Positions 19,007-29,445 of a stretch of 64,000 nucleotides of DNA are shown piece by piece (position 1 is the stretch's first letter; the number at the start of each line of letters is the position of its first letter). The stretch is from Isoetes taiwanensis. Taxonomy: Eukaryota; Streptophyta; Lycopodiopsida; Isoetales; Isoetaceae. The DNA lies in assembly GCA_021234155.1 (NCBI GenBank), contig JAJEKV010000031.1, forward strand, positions 7,330,748 to 7,394,747, read 5' to 3'. The notes below the pieces were generated by a model that saw only the letters and a list, made by a program, of their open reading frames with translations, made no database searches and was not told the origin of the DNA. A program made the position numbers and the translations under genes.

Positions 19007-20547
19007 CTAGCACGTAATGCTTTTAGATGCATTAAGGATGCCAATAAATGTCCCGTCATGCATTAAGGATGCCAATAAATGTCCCGTCATCTGGACTGAT
19101 ACCATTAGATTGCATCTCTTGAGACACTGCACAACCAATTTAGCATCTCCATTTTGAGAATATGCAGCAAACATTGCATTCCATGCCACCACATTTCGAT
19201 TTGGCAGTAAATCAGATATTTTCCTTGCAGTCTCTAAGCCCCCACAATTAGCATATACATATTGACAATAGCTATCCCCATAAAAATATCAGATGCCAAA
19301 CCACGTCTTCTGACCTGTTCATGGATTTCCCTTCCTAGATCTATAGCTGCAATATCTCCACATGCTTTTAATATTGTCATAAATGTAACATCATTTGGGT
19401 GAATGCCTTTGTGCTGCATTTCTTTAAAATAGTCAAGTGCAATGCTGCCTTTGCCATGCTGATAGTGACATGCAATTATGGCATTCCATGAAACCACATT
19501 CCTATTTGACATTTGAATGAAGATCTTATGTGCCTCCTCCAAGTTCCCAAGTTTTGCATACATATCAATAAGAGTGTTACATATGACAAGATCTAAGTGC
19601 AGACCAATTCCAGTTATCTGCTCATGGATCCTTCTGCCCTGGCTTCTGGCACAAGCCTTCAATATACTTAAAAATATTATCCTATCTGGCTTTATGCCTT
19701 GGCTAGATGGCCTTGCCAACATTGGGTGTAACCATCAATCATTGCACTGCACATTGCGACATCCCGGTTTAATGATCTTTCAAAAACCTTAAGTGCTTCC
19801 TCTAAGCCACCATATTTGGCATACATATCTACAAGTGTAGTTTTCACAAAAACATCCAACTGGATCCCACTTTCAAGTATTTGCTCATGTATGCAGCGGC
19901 CTTGTCCTATAACTCCAATGTTGCCACGTGCTTTTAAGATGCTTGTGTAGATAAGGTTGCCGGGCTTTATGTTTTCACATTGCATGTCATCAAAGCATTC
20001 CAATGCAGCAACATTTTCATCACGCTGAACATATCCGTCAATCACTGCACCCCAAGACACCACATTTCGATTTGGAGACCTCTCAAGTAGTCTGTGTGCT
20101 TTTTCCAAGTTTCTAGATTTTGCATATCCTGCAATCATTACAGTCCAAGAAACTACATCGTGTTTTGGTAAATCATCAAATCGTCTTCTTGCATCTTCCA
20201 AACCTCCACATTTGGCATACATATCAACAAGAGTATTCTCAACAAATACATCAAATTGCAGATCACAACAAATGACATGTTCATGCAATTGCCTTCCTCA
20301 CTCTATTAAGGCTTGATAAAGAGATCCATGCTTTTAAGACAGTAACATACACATACGTGTCTGTCTTTATAGCTGAAAGGAACATTTCGTAGTACATTTC
20401 AAAGGCTATTTCGGCTTGGCCAAGCTTTGCATGCGCCTCGATAATTGCATTCCAGGTATATACACTTGGTTTTACAACTTTGTTGAATGCATAGTTGTTT
20501 GAAGCCAAATGCGTACATGCATCTATTTTCAAGCTATCTTGGTTCAT
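19007..20547 (-). pseudogene. PLS-type PPR protein pseudogene
   Basis: PPR proteins bind organellar RNA in plant plastids and mitochondria. Several tandem 31-36-residue motifs are readable: SVYTWNAIIEAHAKLGQAEI, FVENTLVDMYAKCGGLEDAR, DVVSWTVMIAGYAKSRNLEK, NVVSWGAVIDGYVQRDENVA, FVKTTLVDMYAKYGGLEEAL, ICNTLIDMYAKLGNLEEAHK and NVVSWNAIIACHYQHGKGSI. The alternation of S/P/L motifs with RxIHEQI turns is of the PLS type. The frame changes near 20285, 19710 and 19210. A 31-base tandem duplication (19027-19057 and 19058-19088) adds another shift. No E or DYW domain follows. Probably inactive. Confidence 0.85.
19027..19088. repeat. 31-bp tandem duplication within the PPR remnant
   Basis: Two identical 31-base copies begin atgcattaaggatgcc. 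As 31 is not a multiple of three, the duplication shifts the PPR frame. Confidence 0.9.
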
Positions 20548-21115
20548 TTCCCAATTGTGTTAACATGCAGTGTGCCTCTACTAATACCATGCAGTATGTC
20601 TCTACTAAGATGACGCTTTTCATTTGTTCCACTTAAATTAACATGTGGATGTAGAGACTTGGCCTCAATATCCCTCTGTGGATTATGCATAGCAGCAACC
20701 ATGGCACTGTAAACATCAAATTGTTACCTCAATCCCGATGCTTGATGCCTTACAAGCAAAAGTAAATCTTCTTCATTTAGAAATACCAGCATTGTGATAT
20801 GATTGTAGCCAAGGTTTTCAACCTTCTTTTTGTTGCTGCTATAAACATGAACAAGTTAAGCTAGGCCATCCAATTGTCCAAATTGTCTTTTGGCAACGAC
20901 CATGGATGCTAGTAAGTTATCGTACAGAATAAAACACATCATCAGAGAGTGTATTTGAAAGGTGCTTTAGGGTAATGGACCCAGATTTAATGACCCACAG
21001 ATAAAGCTAAAAACCTGGAATGAGCACCGCTGCCAGTCATATAGCAGACACGAATATTTTGGGAAAATTTTGCAGATAATACTGAATTTGGAAAAGGTAG
21101 ATGTTACAATAGATG
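20548..21115. other. No gene recognised
   Basis: The sequence is AT-rich between the PPR remnant and the next minus-strand gene. Nothing more is seen in it. Confidence 0.5.
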
Positions 21116-21958
21116 CTACTTTGAGTCCCTATGAGATACAAACTGGATCAATCCAGGCACGCCACAAACTTCCTCTTCTATAAGAACCTTCTGCCAACAA
21201 AAGATTCTACCGAGAAAAGAGGCAGTTTCTTTGTGGAGAGAATGGGCTAAATGATTGCTTTTAAAAACACAGTCCGCTCCAAATATGCTCCTGCATATCA
21301 CTCCTTTGAAGTTGTGTATCCATAAAGAGTTCTTGATCACATGCTCACCAAAATTGATAGCAACAGCTTCATAATCAACTGTCATAGCCCGTTCAAAGGA
21401 AAGATTTGACATCAATGTAGGTGCACAAAGTTTGTCACCAGTTCCAAACACATCCTTATGTTTCTGATGTATTTTGGATGATAGAGGTAGTGCCAAGACT
21501 CTGTCATATGGCATATTTAGCACAATAAAGTCCCTGCATAAGCAACAGCGCATGCAAATGAAAATATAGAAATGTGTAGCCAGTAAAATGAAGTAAAAGC
21601 AAACCTGAAGTGCTTAGAAAGAATGCCAGCATGCCTGCTTTCACCTGGGTCCCCCATGATTGATACGAGGAACATAAATTCCTTCCTTAAATGCTCAGAA
21701 ACTTGTGCACTTCCGGCCAATAAGTCCTGTGGTGTCAAGATTCACAAGTTTTATAGCATTGTTCAATACTTCTCAATATATCTGGAGCTTCATAAAACTA
21801 CATCCAAAAGCACACATAAATTTGCTCATCATTACCTGCAGGGAAAAACGGCAAATGGAGTTATGTCCCATGTGAGCCCAATCAATCCTCCAGCTCATCT
21901 GTACATCCTGATCCTTTGCAAAAGGGTTCCTGCGTGTGGGAGTTAGGCTTATGCCCAT
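21116..21958 (-). CDS. Unrecognised spliced gene, three exons
   Basis: The exons join cleanly. Exon A (to about 21840) ends GHNSICRFSLQ at CTGCAG|GTAATG. Exon B (21731-21606) follows ccacag and reads DLLAGSAQVSEHLRKEFMFL...GILSKHFR to TTCAG|GTTTGC. Exon C (about 21540-21116) follows ttatgcag and reads DFIVLNMPYDRVLALPLSSK through GEHVIKNSLWIHNFKG to a stop after FVSHRDSK. The open joins and good GT-AG borders argue for a real host gene or a transposon gene with introns. I cannot name the family. The 5' start is not found; the upstream frame at 22600-22390 may belong to it. Confidence 0.5.
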
Positions 21959-22221
21959 ATTCCCGCAATATCCATGCTTCTACAATGTGCGTGCTTTCAT
22001 TCAGCATAATCCTGTCCATAATTGATATATGGTGCTGGCTTTTGAAAGATGCCTAGATAAACATCTCGAGTTGTTTGCAGTGGCATATAGAAGACATACT
22101 TCAACACATCCATGCAAAACAATACATAAAGATCCAACTGCCCAACAACCCATCTTGAAGATAGATATGCGGTAACAGCTCTAATGTGTGCAGTAACAGC
22201 ACCTATAAAATTATAATGTTA

Positions 22222-22370
22222 TAATGTTGAATAGTTTGCCTTCTTGCGCTGCCATAGAGTATGCTTGGCTAGAAATCTTTGCGCTGGAAGAGGAGGAATT
22301 AAAGAAAAAAACCATGCACAAAAAGCTACATTGGCAAGTCAGCAGTTGCAGAAAAAAATAGAAGCGCGAA
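22222..22370. repeat. Duplicated segment, copy 1
   Basis: About 145 bases, from tcttgcgctgccatagagta to aaaaaaatagaagcgc, are repeated almost exactly at 22640-22780. This copy lacks ten bases (gtccaaatag region) present in copy 2. Confidence 0.85.
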
Positions 22371-22379
22371 ACATGAATG

Positions 22380-22600
22380 CCAACTTTGTACATAACTATA
22401 TCTTGTTCACCAATGAGATCTAGGGATCCCTTTATGTCACAATCCTCACTTCTATCCAGGCCACTTTCATCCGACTCAACATAAACCCATTCACCAGCTT
22501 CAATTTCACAGAAAAAATCATGCTTAGAAGCTGTATTCTTACCGACATTTTCCATCTTAAAGGCATGAAATTCGCTAGGTGTTCGAATTTTCAACCCCAC
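22380..22600 (-). CDS. Acidic open segment, possible upstream exon
   Basis: It reads LKIRTPSEFHAFKMENVGKN, then FFCEIEAGEWVYVESDESGL and DIKGSLDLIGEQDIVMYKV. It lies upstream of and on the same strand as the spliced gene at 21116-21958, so it may be one of its exons. Below 22370 the frame enters a duplicated segment and is no longer meaningful. Family unknown. Confidence 0.35.
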
Positions 22601-22639
22601 GCCAGAAACAAAGAATAAGAAAGGCAGGTGCTTTTACTG

Positions 22640-22790
22640 CATCTTGCGCTGCCATAGAGTATGCTTGGCTAGAAATCTTTGCGCTGGAGGTCCAAATAGA
22701 GGAGGAATTAAAGAAAAAAACCATGCACAAAAAGCTACATTGGCAAGTCGGCAGTTGCAGAAAAAAATAGAAGCGCTGGCCAACTTTCTT
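22640..22790. repeat. Duplicated segment, copy 2
   Basis: The second copy lies about 415 bases downstream of the first. On the plus strand one frame reads AAIEYAWLEIFALEVQIEEE and then LKKKTMHKKLHWQ, which looks like a helical coding segment. The copies may therefore be duplicated exon debris. Confidence 0.85.
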
Positions 22791-23002
22791 CCAGACCAGT
22801 GCCAAGTTCCTAGGGATGCATACCCCCGAATTGAACAGAGTAGAAATATCTCAATCTCAATAGAAATATCTCAACATGTTGGCCGGAGTTGGTGTAATGA
22901 AGTATCGAGGCTTTTTTTCCAAGAAAAAGCCTCGCAATAAAATCTATCACGGACGTCTTGTGCCCTTTCCCAAATCCTCAAATCTTAACCATCCATCCAT
23001 GT

Positions 23003-23128
23003 GCATCAACGGTTCAAAATTAAAATTGATGACAAACACTCAAAATCCCTTTAGTATAAAGAAATGCATCAACGGTTCAAAATTGAAATTGATGACAAAC
23101 ACTCAAAATCCCTTTAGTATAAAGAAAG
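23003..23128. repeat. 63-bp in-frame tandem duplication
   Basis: Two 63-base copies (one substitution, a/g, in the middle) each encode the same 21 residues (CINGSKLKLMTNTQNPFSIK plus K) in one plus-strand frame. No surrounding gene is recognised. Confidence 0.85.
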
Positions 23129-23545
23129 ATGGAGAATGTTGCCCGTGTGAGTTGGAGAGAAGGCGCAATCAAGGAAGAGTTCTACATAAGCCATATCAAT
23201 TCCATGTTACAAGGGGCTGGGTATTTGCATAAAAACATTTCTGTTAAACATAGACATGCCATATGTAGGATGAGATTGAGCTCACATAGATCTGGGGTTG
23301 AGCTAGGCAGATGGAGTGATATTCCACATGAGTTTAGAGCATGCAGGGTATGTGGCCGTGGGATACTTGAGGACAAGGTACATGTGTTGTGTCATTGTCC
23401 AGCATATGTTAGCATAAGCCTTAATCATGGTGTGCAAGCCTAGACATTTTGTTGAGTTTTTTAGTTTTCCAGGAGGTAAAATTGGTGCATGTATACTTGA
23501 TATCTTGGAGTATAGAATAGAGTAGAATAGAATATGATTTTATCG
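23129..23545 (+). mobile_element. LINE 3' fragment
   Basis: It encodes the ORF2 C-terminal region: CRMRLSSHRSGVELGRWSDI and CRVCGRGILEDKVHVLCHCP, a C-x2-C...H...C knuckle of the same kind as the other LINEs here. It ends in (tagaatagagtagaataga) short repeats. It is 5'-truncated. Confidence 0.7.
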
Positions 23546-23600
23546 TCCACGGAGACCAACTGGCCTATGGGACTAGAGAAGAATGCCTGAAGAAAATGGG
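23520..23600 (-). mobile_element. LINE 3' tail on the opposite strand
   Basis: Read on the minus strand, ggccagttggtctccgtgga leads to cgataaaa and (tattc)n. The two LINE tails meet tail to tail at about 23520-23540. Confidence 0.55.
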
Positions 23601-24390
23601 TGTAGAGAAGATGGATGACGAAGAGATTGGGGGGTTTAATGCATTATTATCAGATGATGCATTGGATGATCTTTTTTATAATTGACAATGTATTGTTTTG
23701 GACGTCTTATAGATCTGGCGGTCTCACAGACATAATAATACAATTTCATTCTCTCTCTCCCCCTCCCTCCCTGCCTCCCTCTAAATTCCTATACGCTATG
23801 GAAGCGAGCAGAAGAGAGCACATAGGTAAAAGCGTTAGTGAAAACATTAGGGGAGATAAGCAACACATTTCAGGATCTAAGACAGGAAAATAAACTCATA
23901 TAGAAGTTATCACTCTTCAAATGAAATTGGAGACAGAGGATGCCATAGACGAAGAAGAATCTGATGCAGAAGATGTGATTGCTAGCATTAATATGGTCAA
24001 TGGACGCATGAATTGAATTCTTGCATTCCACCCTAGACATAACATGGGAATTGCAAAATGTTAGCCTTCACTTGATTTGTTTACATGCAAAAGGATTTGC
24101 ACGAAACCTCTAACCTTCTCAGGTGACTATCGAGCTCCGCACTTCTGGTACAGGTAATAGCAAATGTATAATAATTGTTTCAATCATAGCTAATAGTAGC
24201 TAGAAGATAGTAAGATACTAGTAAATTAACTGCAACTACAATTTATTTAGATAAATTATTAGCAAAATGATTATTTATCTCTTTCAGAAAATGCTGGCAA
24301 TATGCTCGATATGGGTTGTTTCACTGTGCAGACAAATATAATGGATAAGAAGCTCTGGAATCATGTAGATAGACCAACAATCAAATTTAC

Positions 24391-24656
24391 CCCTTATTCC
24401 TTAATCTACACCGCACACAAAGTTCCTCGTTTGTGGGGTATGGATGTATAGAATTTGCTATACTATATAACAAGATTTGTAAAATACTATAAGATTTCAG
24501 GCAATATACTATATGGTGTTGATTTTGTACGTTGAAAACATAATTACAGGGGCTCTCGCTGCCCTACGTCACCCCCTGTGTGAATATGCACCCAAACAAA
24601 AGGGGGTTTAAGAAGGAATTTAATTTTAAACATGTCTAATGTAATGGTTTGTGTTA
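24391..24656. mobile_element. MITE copy, left-truncated
   Basis: About 265 bases match the interior and right terminus of the element at 33772-34156, from ccccttattccttaatctac through ctctcgctgccctacgtcac to tggtttgtgttaatta. The left inverted terminus is missing. Confidence 0.7.
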
Positions 24657-24659
24657 ATT

Positions 24660-25947
24660 AATGTTAATAGTAGTTATGTTGGTTGTTATATTATAAAATG
24701 TTTTTGGCTTTTCGGGCCACAAAAGAAACAAACCTAAATAAACTCTGAGGTAAAAAAAAAAAAGAATGAAAATACAATAAAAGTAGAAAATGATTGATGT
24801 GTTATTTAGAAACATATGATACAACTGGGCACATTTGGGACTATTATATCTATATATTAACTGGGCCTGCAAATGCACGCTAACCTATTGTGAAGGCACG
24901 AACAACCTCCACAATAGGAGCCCGACACATGGGACAAATTGACCCATGTTGGAGAAGTTTATTAGCACACTTTGAACATCTGCACATGTGCAATTTTCAT
25001 AGTTCGCCTAAAATAGCGATTTGTGACCTCGAGAGCATTCATTTTGAGCTGAAAAGGTCAATATAGCTCCGCAAAAAATTAGACAAGAGTTCCGACGAAC
25101 GAAATGGTATTGAAATTTGAAAATGAGCTACTAATTTGTAGCTTTAATGAACTGATGCAGCACAGGTACAAAAAATGAAAATTGCATGAGTAACAGTGCG
25201 ACTTGGGATGTACTTATAAGATTAGAAAAATAGTAGAAAGGCTGTATGAATGAATAGACGGAACGTATCTTACAGATCATCAATGTGATTAGCATGGGAA
25301 ATTAATCTGGCTCGGCGCCCGACATGGCAGAATATTATATGGAATAGATAGCTCTGGGGGTTTGGAAGACGAACCACATTAGTAAACGTAAGCAACGATC
25401 TGATATTATTTGGTGCTTCAAGATTGTAAATAATCTGCTTAAATTCTTTAACAGATGTTTTGAATACCTGTACAAGAGAGAATCAATGTTCTACACAACA
25501 AATTCCCTTTCTAACAGGTGCCCATTTTGATCCATCAATCGCCACCTCCTCAAAATGCACTCTGATTCAAAATCCAGTGACGAACTGAAAGGAGACGGAG
25601 CAATGAAACAAAAACACAGACCTTTGCCCGCGTACATAAAATGCAAGATCATAAACATGAGGATGAAAATAGAAGATAAAACTTGAAGAAAAATAGGGCC
25701 AAATCACCAGTCGATGAAAAATAGGGCAAAAGAGCAGGGCCGATCTGAGCATCTGCAGCCGGATATGCAGGGCCAAGGATTCTTCAGTGAGTTTGGCTTC
25801 ATTCTCAAGCCACAAAACTAATGCTGTCTGCAGATTATAACTCTGTAAGAATCTGCATCTTGTGCCCAACTACTTGATGAATCCCCAAAATGGGAAATTC
25901 CTCTGCAAAAGATCTGAAATACTGCACTAGTTAATTTCTGTTCTGTT
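24660..25947. other. No gene recognised
   Basis: It contains (A)n and AT-rich stretches. A minus-strand frame at 25567-25869 has no recognisable motif. Confidence 0.4.
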
Positions 25948-26091
25948 CTACAGACCTGATTTCCCATGGATGGTGCCACTGCAGCCACTCTGAACCACTC
26001 CATAGCAGCCTTTGAGGTATGCATATGCACCAGAAATGGCTGCCATAGCCACCAGCAAGGCAAGTACCGGAGACGCCATAGCCATAGCCAT
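25948..26091 (-). CDS. Small hydrophobic ORF, possible secreted peptide
   Basis: The 47-codon frame starts MAMAMASPVLALLVAMAAIS, a signal-peptide-like or single membrane-segment start. It continues GAYAYLKGCYGVVQSGCSGT and ends HGKSGL. Two cysteines lie in a small Gly/Ser-rich tail. The ATG at 26091 is preceded by ordinary non-coding sequence. It could also be the first exon of a longer gene. Confidence 0.3.
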   Translation of the reverse strand: MAMAMASPVLALLVAMAAISGAYAYLKGCYGVVQSGCSGTIHGKSGL

Positions 26092-26339
26092 AGATACTTC
26101 TGCTTTCTGCTGAACAATCAACTTCCTTCCCTTCTAGTCTCTTATTTAACAAAAAGAATCGAACCCAGCAACCCAGCAACTGATATCAACGCAATTGTTA
26201 TGGCAAACGAACTCCTCCTGTCGGATTACAGCAAAAAATCCGCATGGACCCGGATTTGCAAGCCCTGTTTCGTGCCCTAAAATGCTATTCAGGCTTGCAT
26301 GTTCAGCCCCTAAAATAAAAAGAGGGCTTTTGTTGTGAG

Positions 26340-26512
26340 CCCTTGGATGTTGGACCATTGAAAAAAAAACCTAAATCAACGACTAAGAAATGGTGCACTC
26401 TAGATGTACGCATTAATACATCGATTTGAATACGCCATGAAATCTTAGGAAAACCTTTGTGAAAAGAGTACAAAAACACAAAGAAAACCCCCTGTTATTA
26501 TGCTACATATTC
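26340..26512. repeat. Dispersed repeat ending CCCCCTGTTATTATGCTAC
   Basis: About 150 bases resemble 35255-35411: both contain ggtgcactctaga, gaatac and gaaatc...taggaaaaacc...tgtgaaaa before the shared end. Similarity stops just after gctacatatt at all four sites where the end occurs (26513, 34530, 35411, 35846). Confidence 0.6.
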
Positions 26513-26947
26513 ATGCCTTGGAGTCCCGGGTCTCTTCTTTAACATGGACGTTGGAGCTGTGTTGGAGCTAGATGCTTTCCACACAACTCCCTCCCAAAGA
26601 TGGTGGAAAGATAGTGAAGCCGAGATCACCTCTGGAGATGGGAAATCTCCAATATGGGATGCATCATTTTGGTGTGTGCGAGACGGGGGGCTGTCATAAT
26701 AGGCCTGAATGATTTCACTTCTGGTGGCCCAGTGCTTCATGTGTAGATAGTCCCAGAGCTGGAGTGGCATCAATGAGAATCCAAAGTTGATCATTTCTTC
26801 GACTGCTTGATGGACAAGAGTTGGAGTATATGGGCATTCTAAGAGAAGGAAAATCTCTGAGCGAAATTGGCTTACGTTGGCATTGGGATTGCAATGGTCA
26901 ATGGGGCATTTGTGCTCACGGTGAGAAGAAACTAGAGAGTAGCACAA
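26498..26947 (-). CDS. Unrecognised 3' exon
   Basis: It encodes a hydrophilic C-terminus: TLVHQAVEEMINFGFSLMPL, WDYLHMKHWATRSEIIQAYY, GDFPSPEVISASLSFHHLWE, ending KKRPGTPRHEYVA. The stop overlaps the repeat terminus GCTAC-ATAATAACAGGGGG, so transposon sequence supplies the 3' end. It may be spliced to the frame at 27040-27290. No family recognised. Confidence 0.4.
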   Translation of the reverse strand: MCYSLVSSHREHKCPIDHCNPNANVSQFRSEIFLLLECPYTPTLVHQAVEEMINFGFSLMPLQLWDYLHMKHWATRSEIIQAYYDSPPSRTHQNDASHIGDFPSPEVISASLSFHHLWEGVVWKASSSNTAPTSMLKKRPGTPRHEYVA

Positions 26948-27039
26948 GAACCTGCTTGCTTGTGGATAGAATGATCTGTAAAGATGGCGGCATGATTGAT
27001 AAACTGCGTTAACCCATTCACAGCATGCTAAAGCAATCT

Positions 27040-27410
27040 CTAGCCTTGATCATTTGAAATATAAATCCAATTTTTGTTGTCGATCAGAGTTTTACCTGCT
27101 TGCCAGACGTGCTTTTGGACAAATCTAGAATCTAAATTGGCATCTGTACTAATGGAGGCAGGGGACCAATCAGCATGTGCAGTCATGGCATCTGTCCAGA
27201 AATGAGAATACCAATCTAATGAAAGGCATTGGTGAGCTGGGGCATCCAGGAACACAAAAGGACTGTCAATATCTATTGTTGGGTTATCCAAGGCTCTTCT
27301 AGAGAGCCTGAGCATACATGAGATCATCCGGATCAACTGAATTTCTATGAGCAGCCTCAAGGTTCATTGTCGGATAGGTGGCGCCTACAGGTTCCATAGC
27401 CCAATTTGAG
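27040..27410 (-). CDS. Unrecognised upstream exon(s)
   Basis: Two adjoining minus-strand frames are protein-like. One reads AMEPVGATYPTMNLEAAHRN...DPDDLMYAQAL, the other ALDNPTIDIDSPFVFLDAPA...CLSLDWYSHFWTDAMTAHAD...WIYISNDQ. They differ in frame near 27300, either a one-base lesion or a splice. Probably the same gene as 26498-26947. Function unknown. Confidence 0.4.
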
Positions 27411-27439
27411 TTGTACGTGGTGGCACTGACATTGAAATA

Positions 27440-27900
27440 AGTTGCTCCATCCTAAAGTTTCCATACTTTGGTGGCAAGTTATCCATAGGTGCCCACATGT
27501 TAACGCCTTCCGACATTGTTATGATCTTTGTATATCTGCAGTGTGTCTGTTCTGCCTTTTAGACATTGAGACTCTTGAGCATTGTCTTTATTGTCCAGAG
27601 GTTCAGTCGGCCTGGTCTTAACTAGAAGGTTTGCTCAACACTGCACCGAACTATTAATGCATCCCCGTGGCATCCTATCCCAATGCATGGCCCCCAGCTA
27701 AACAGAGGGCATCCATCTTGGCTTAGATTAATCTCCTGTGGTTGATATGGGAGTCATAGATGTCACATTTTTCAGGGCATTTACTCATCTGCATGTGGCA
27801 TTATTGCTGTGGCCCAAGATATGATACTGATTGCTTACAAGTATTCCTCCCTTGAGCTAGAAGTGCGACAACATATTTAGATTCAATATCTTCAAATTAA
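27440..27900 (+). mobile_element. L1-type LINE 3' remnant (zf-RVT region)
   Basis: It reads LWWQVIHRCPHVN, then CLFCLLDIETLEHCLYCPEV (C-x2-C...H...C) and QSAWS, the pattern of the zinc-binding region after plant L1 reverse transcriptases. Compare CPCCGLHRETVEHCAVLCPH at 44260-44330. Several stops interrupt it. Confidence 0.5.
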
Positions 27901-28311
27901 TTTTTATTGTTACTCCTATTCTAGAGTAAGTACATTGTGCTTTGTATTCCTATGGCATCTTCTTGTGCTTACATAGTTAAATGAGACATGCACATTTCGT
28001 ACTTTTCATACTTAATTTATGAACTTTTGCTTTCGTCCTTAACAAAAAGGAAAGGGGTCATTAGCCTAAATTTCCTACATAGTATTTTAGACCATATACT
28101 GGACCTGAAAACTATGAAATGGATATTGGAGAAGAATCCACCTTGTCGAAGCACCCACTCGACAAAGTCGAATAAAATTGACTTGACGTTAGATCCATCT
28201 GTCTCAACCATAATAAATATCCGTATCATTGTTGCATACGTAAGAATCATATCAAGGGTGCTGAATTTGCTCTCTCTATTCTAGAAAAAGCACAAATTCC
28301 TTCATGCCATA

Positions 28312-29003
28312 TCAAACAGCTAATGCAGCCTTGCAAACAAGTGGACTGCCTGCAAATGTGCTATCATAGTCCCTTTTGATAGTTGTAACAGCCACTGCAC
28401 TAGTTACTAGAATATCCCCAATAGCTAAGGCACCTCTAAAGGATTTTGGTGGGGTCATAATATTTAGATGTGCATCAATTCTGCATAAGTTCACAACCTT
28501 CATCTTCATCCTAGACCACATTGAACCTGAAACAGCAAGGACAAAATTTAGGACCTCTAGATATCTTAGCATGTTCTGAATACAAGTATAAAAGCTTTTG
28601 AGCAATAAGAAGCAACAGGTATGTTTGGATCAATCACATCCTTGTGTAAAAGCATGTTTTCTTGAGCCATTCCTATGATGTAAAACACAAGGATATGACT
28701 TACGCCCACATGAAGCAGATTTGTTCCCCTTTGCATTAAATATACACTTCCTATGTTTTCCACACGATAAAAATATAGGAAGGAAAAACAGGATGACTCA
28801 AAATGAATAACCTTATCAAAAACTAGCAAAATATAATAGTCATTACATAATGGAAATAGACCCCTAATCCATGCATAGGTTTTGGTGGGCAAAGTCCGCT
28901 TCAATAAGTGACTACCGAGGACTCTATTACTGCCGCTAAGGTTGTGATGATGGATTCTGCCATGGCCACTGAGGAATCCATGCTGACAAGCATTGAGTTG
29001 CAC
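28312..29003 (-). other. Fragmentary minus-strand open frames
   Basis: Short segments (IMTPPKSFRGALAIGDILVT, TTIKRDYDSTFAGSP, LGSHLLKRTLPTKTYAWIRG) look locally protein-like but change frame and match nothing I know. Exon debris is likely. Confidence 0.3.
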
Positions 29004-29125
29004 TAGGTTTTCTTCTTTTTGACTGCCTGCAGTATAATCTTAGGCAATGTAGAAGGCTCGTGACAAAATATAGGTCCAAATGTAGGTTCATCGGCAAGAG
29101 GCAAGACCATCAAATTTATTTTAAA

Positions 29126-29166
29126 AGCCTTGAACAACAAATATGACTCTTTTATAAATTACAAGA
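29126..29166. repeat. Stray fragment of the 2.65-kb array unit
   Basis: About 40 bases (agccttgaacaacaaatatg and following cttttataaatta) match the junction of every unit of the tandem array at 31.8-45.8 kb. A piece of that repeat therefore exists outside the array. Confidence 0.65.
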
Positions 29167-29172
29167 AACTTA

Positions 29173-29198
29173 TCGCGGCGGCCTTACGGCCGCCGCGA
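29173..29198. repeat. GC-only hairpin
   Basis: An 11-bp perfect stem, TCGCGGCGGCC paired with GGCCGCCGCGA across a 4-base loop (TTAC), lies in otherwise AT-rich DNA. Similar GC palindromes occur near ends of some plant DNA transposons. Confidence 0.8.
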
Positions 29199-29221
29199 AC
29201 GTTTCTCTTCCCCAACTCGTC

Positions 29222-29445
29222 TATGCATGCTAGAACATGTAGGATTTGAACCTGCATTTTGTTGCCTTGTCTTCAGTACCTGCACGATAGAACAATATTG
29301 ATCATAACGACTTGTTACGGAAGATGTTTTGCATTAAATCAAAAGAGCATTTCTCTTCACTGAGATATCAGAAAAAAGGAGTGTCTCATCATCATCCCGT
29401 ATCCACGCGCTAGAACCTGCAGGAGTTGAACCTGCATCCTTGGTC
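29222..29445 (-). other. Pair of tRNA T-arm/box B-like motifs
   Basis: On the minus strand GCAGGTTCAAATCCTAC and GCAGGTTCAACTCCTGC lie about 185 bases apart, each followed by a similar ttctagc. The second forms a perfect T-arm (GCAGG/CCTGC around TTCAACT). No complete tRNA cloverleaf can be drawn. A tRNA-derived SINE or chance are alternatives. Confidence 0.3.

Noticed and set aside
22876-23232. 118-residue frame containing the 21-residue repeat as a gene
   Set aside because: The frame merges unrelated segments (duplication and LINE fragment) and has no independent support.
29395-29445. tRNA gene on the minus strand
   Set aside because: Only a T-arm can be formed. No acceptor, D-arm or anticodon arm pairs correctly.
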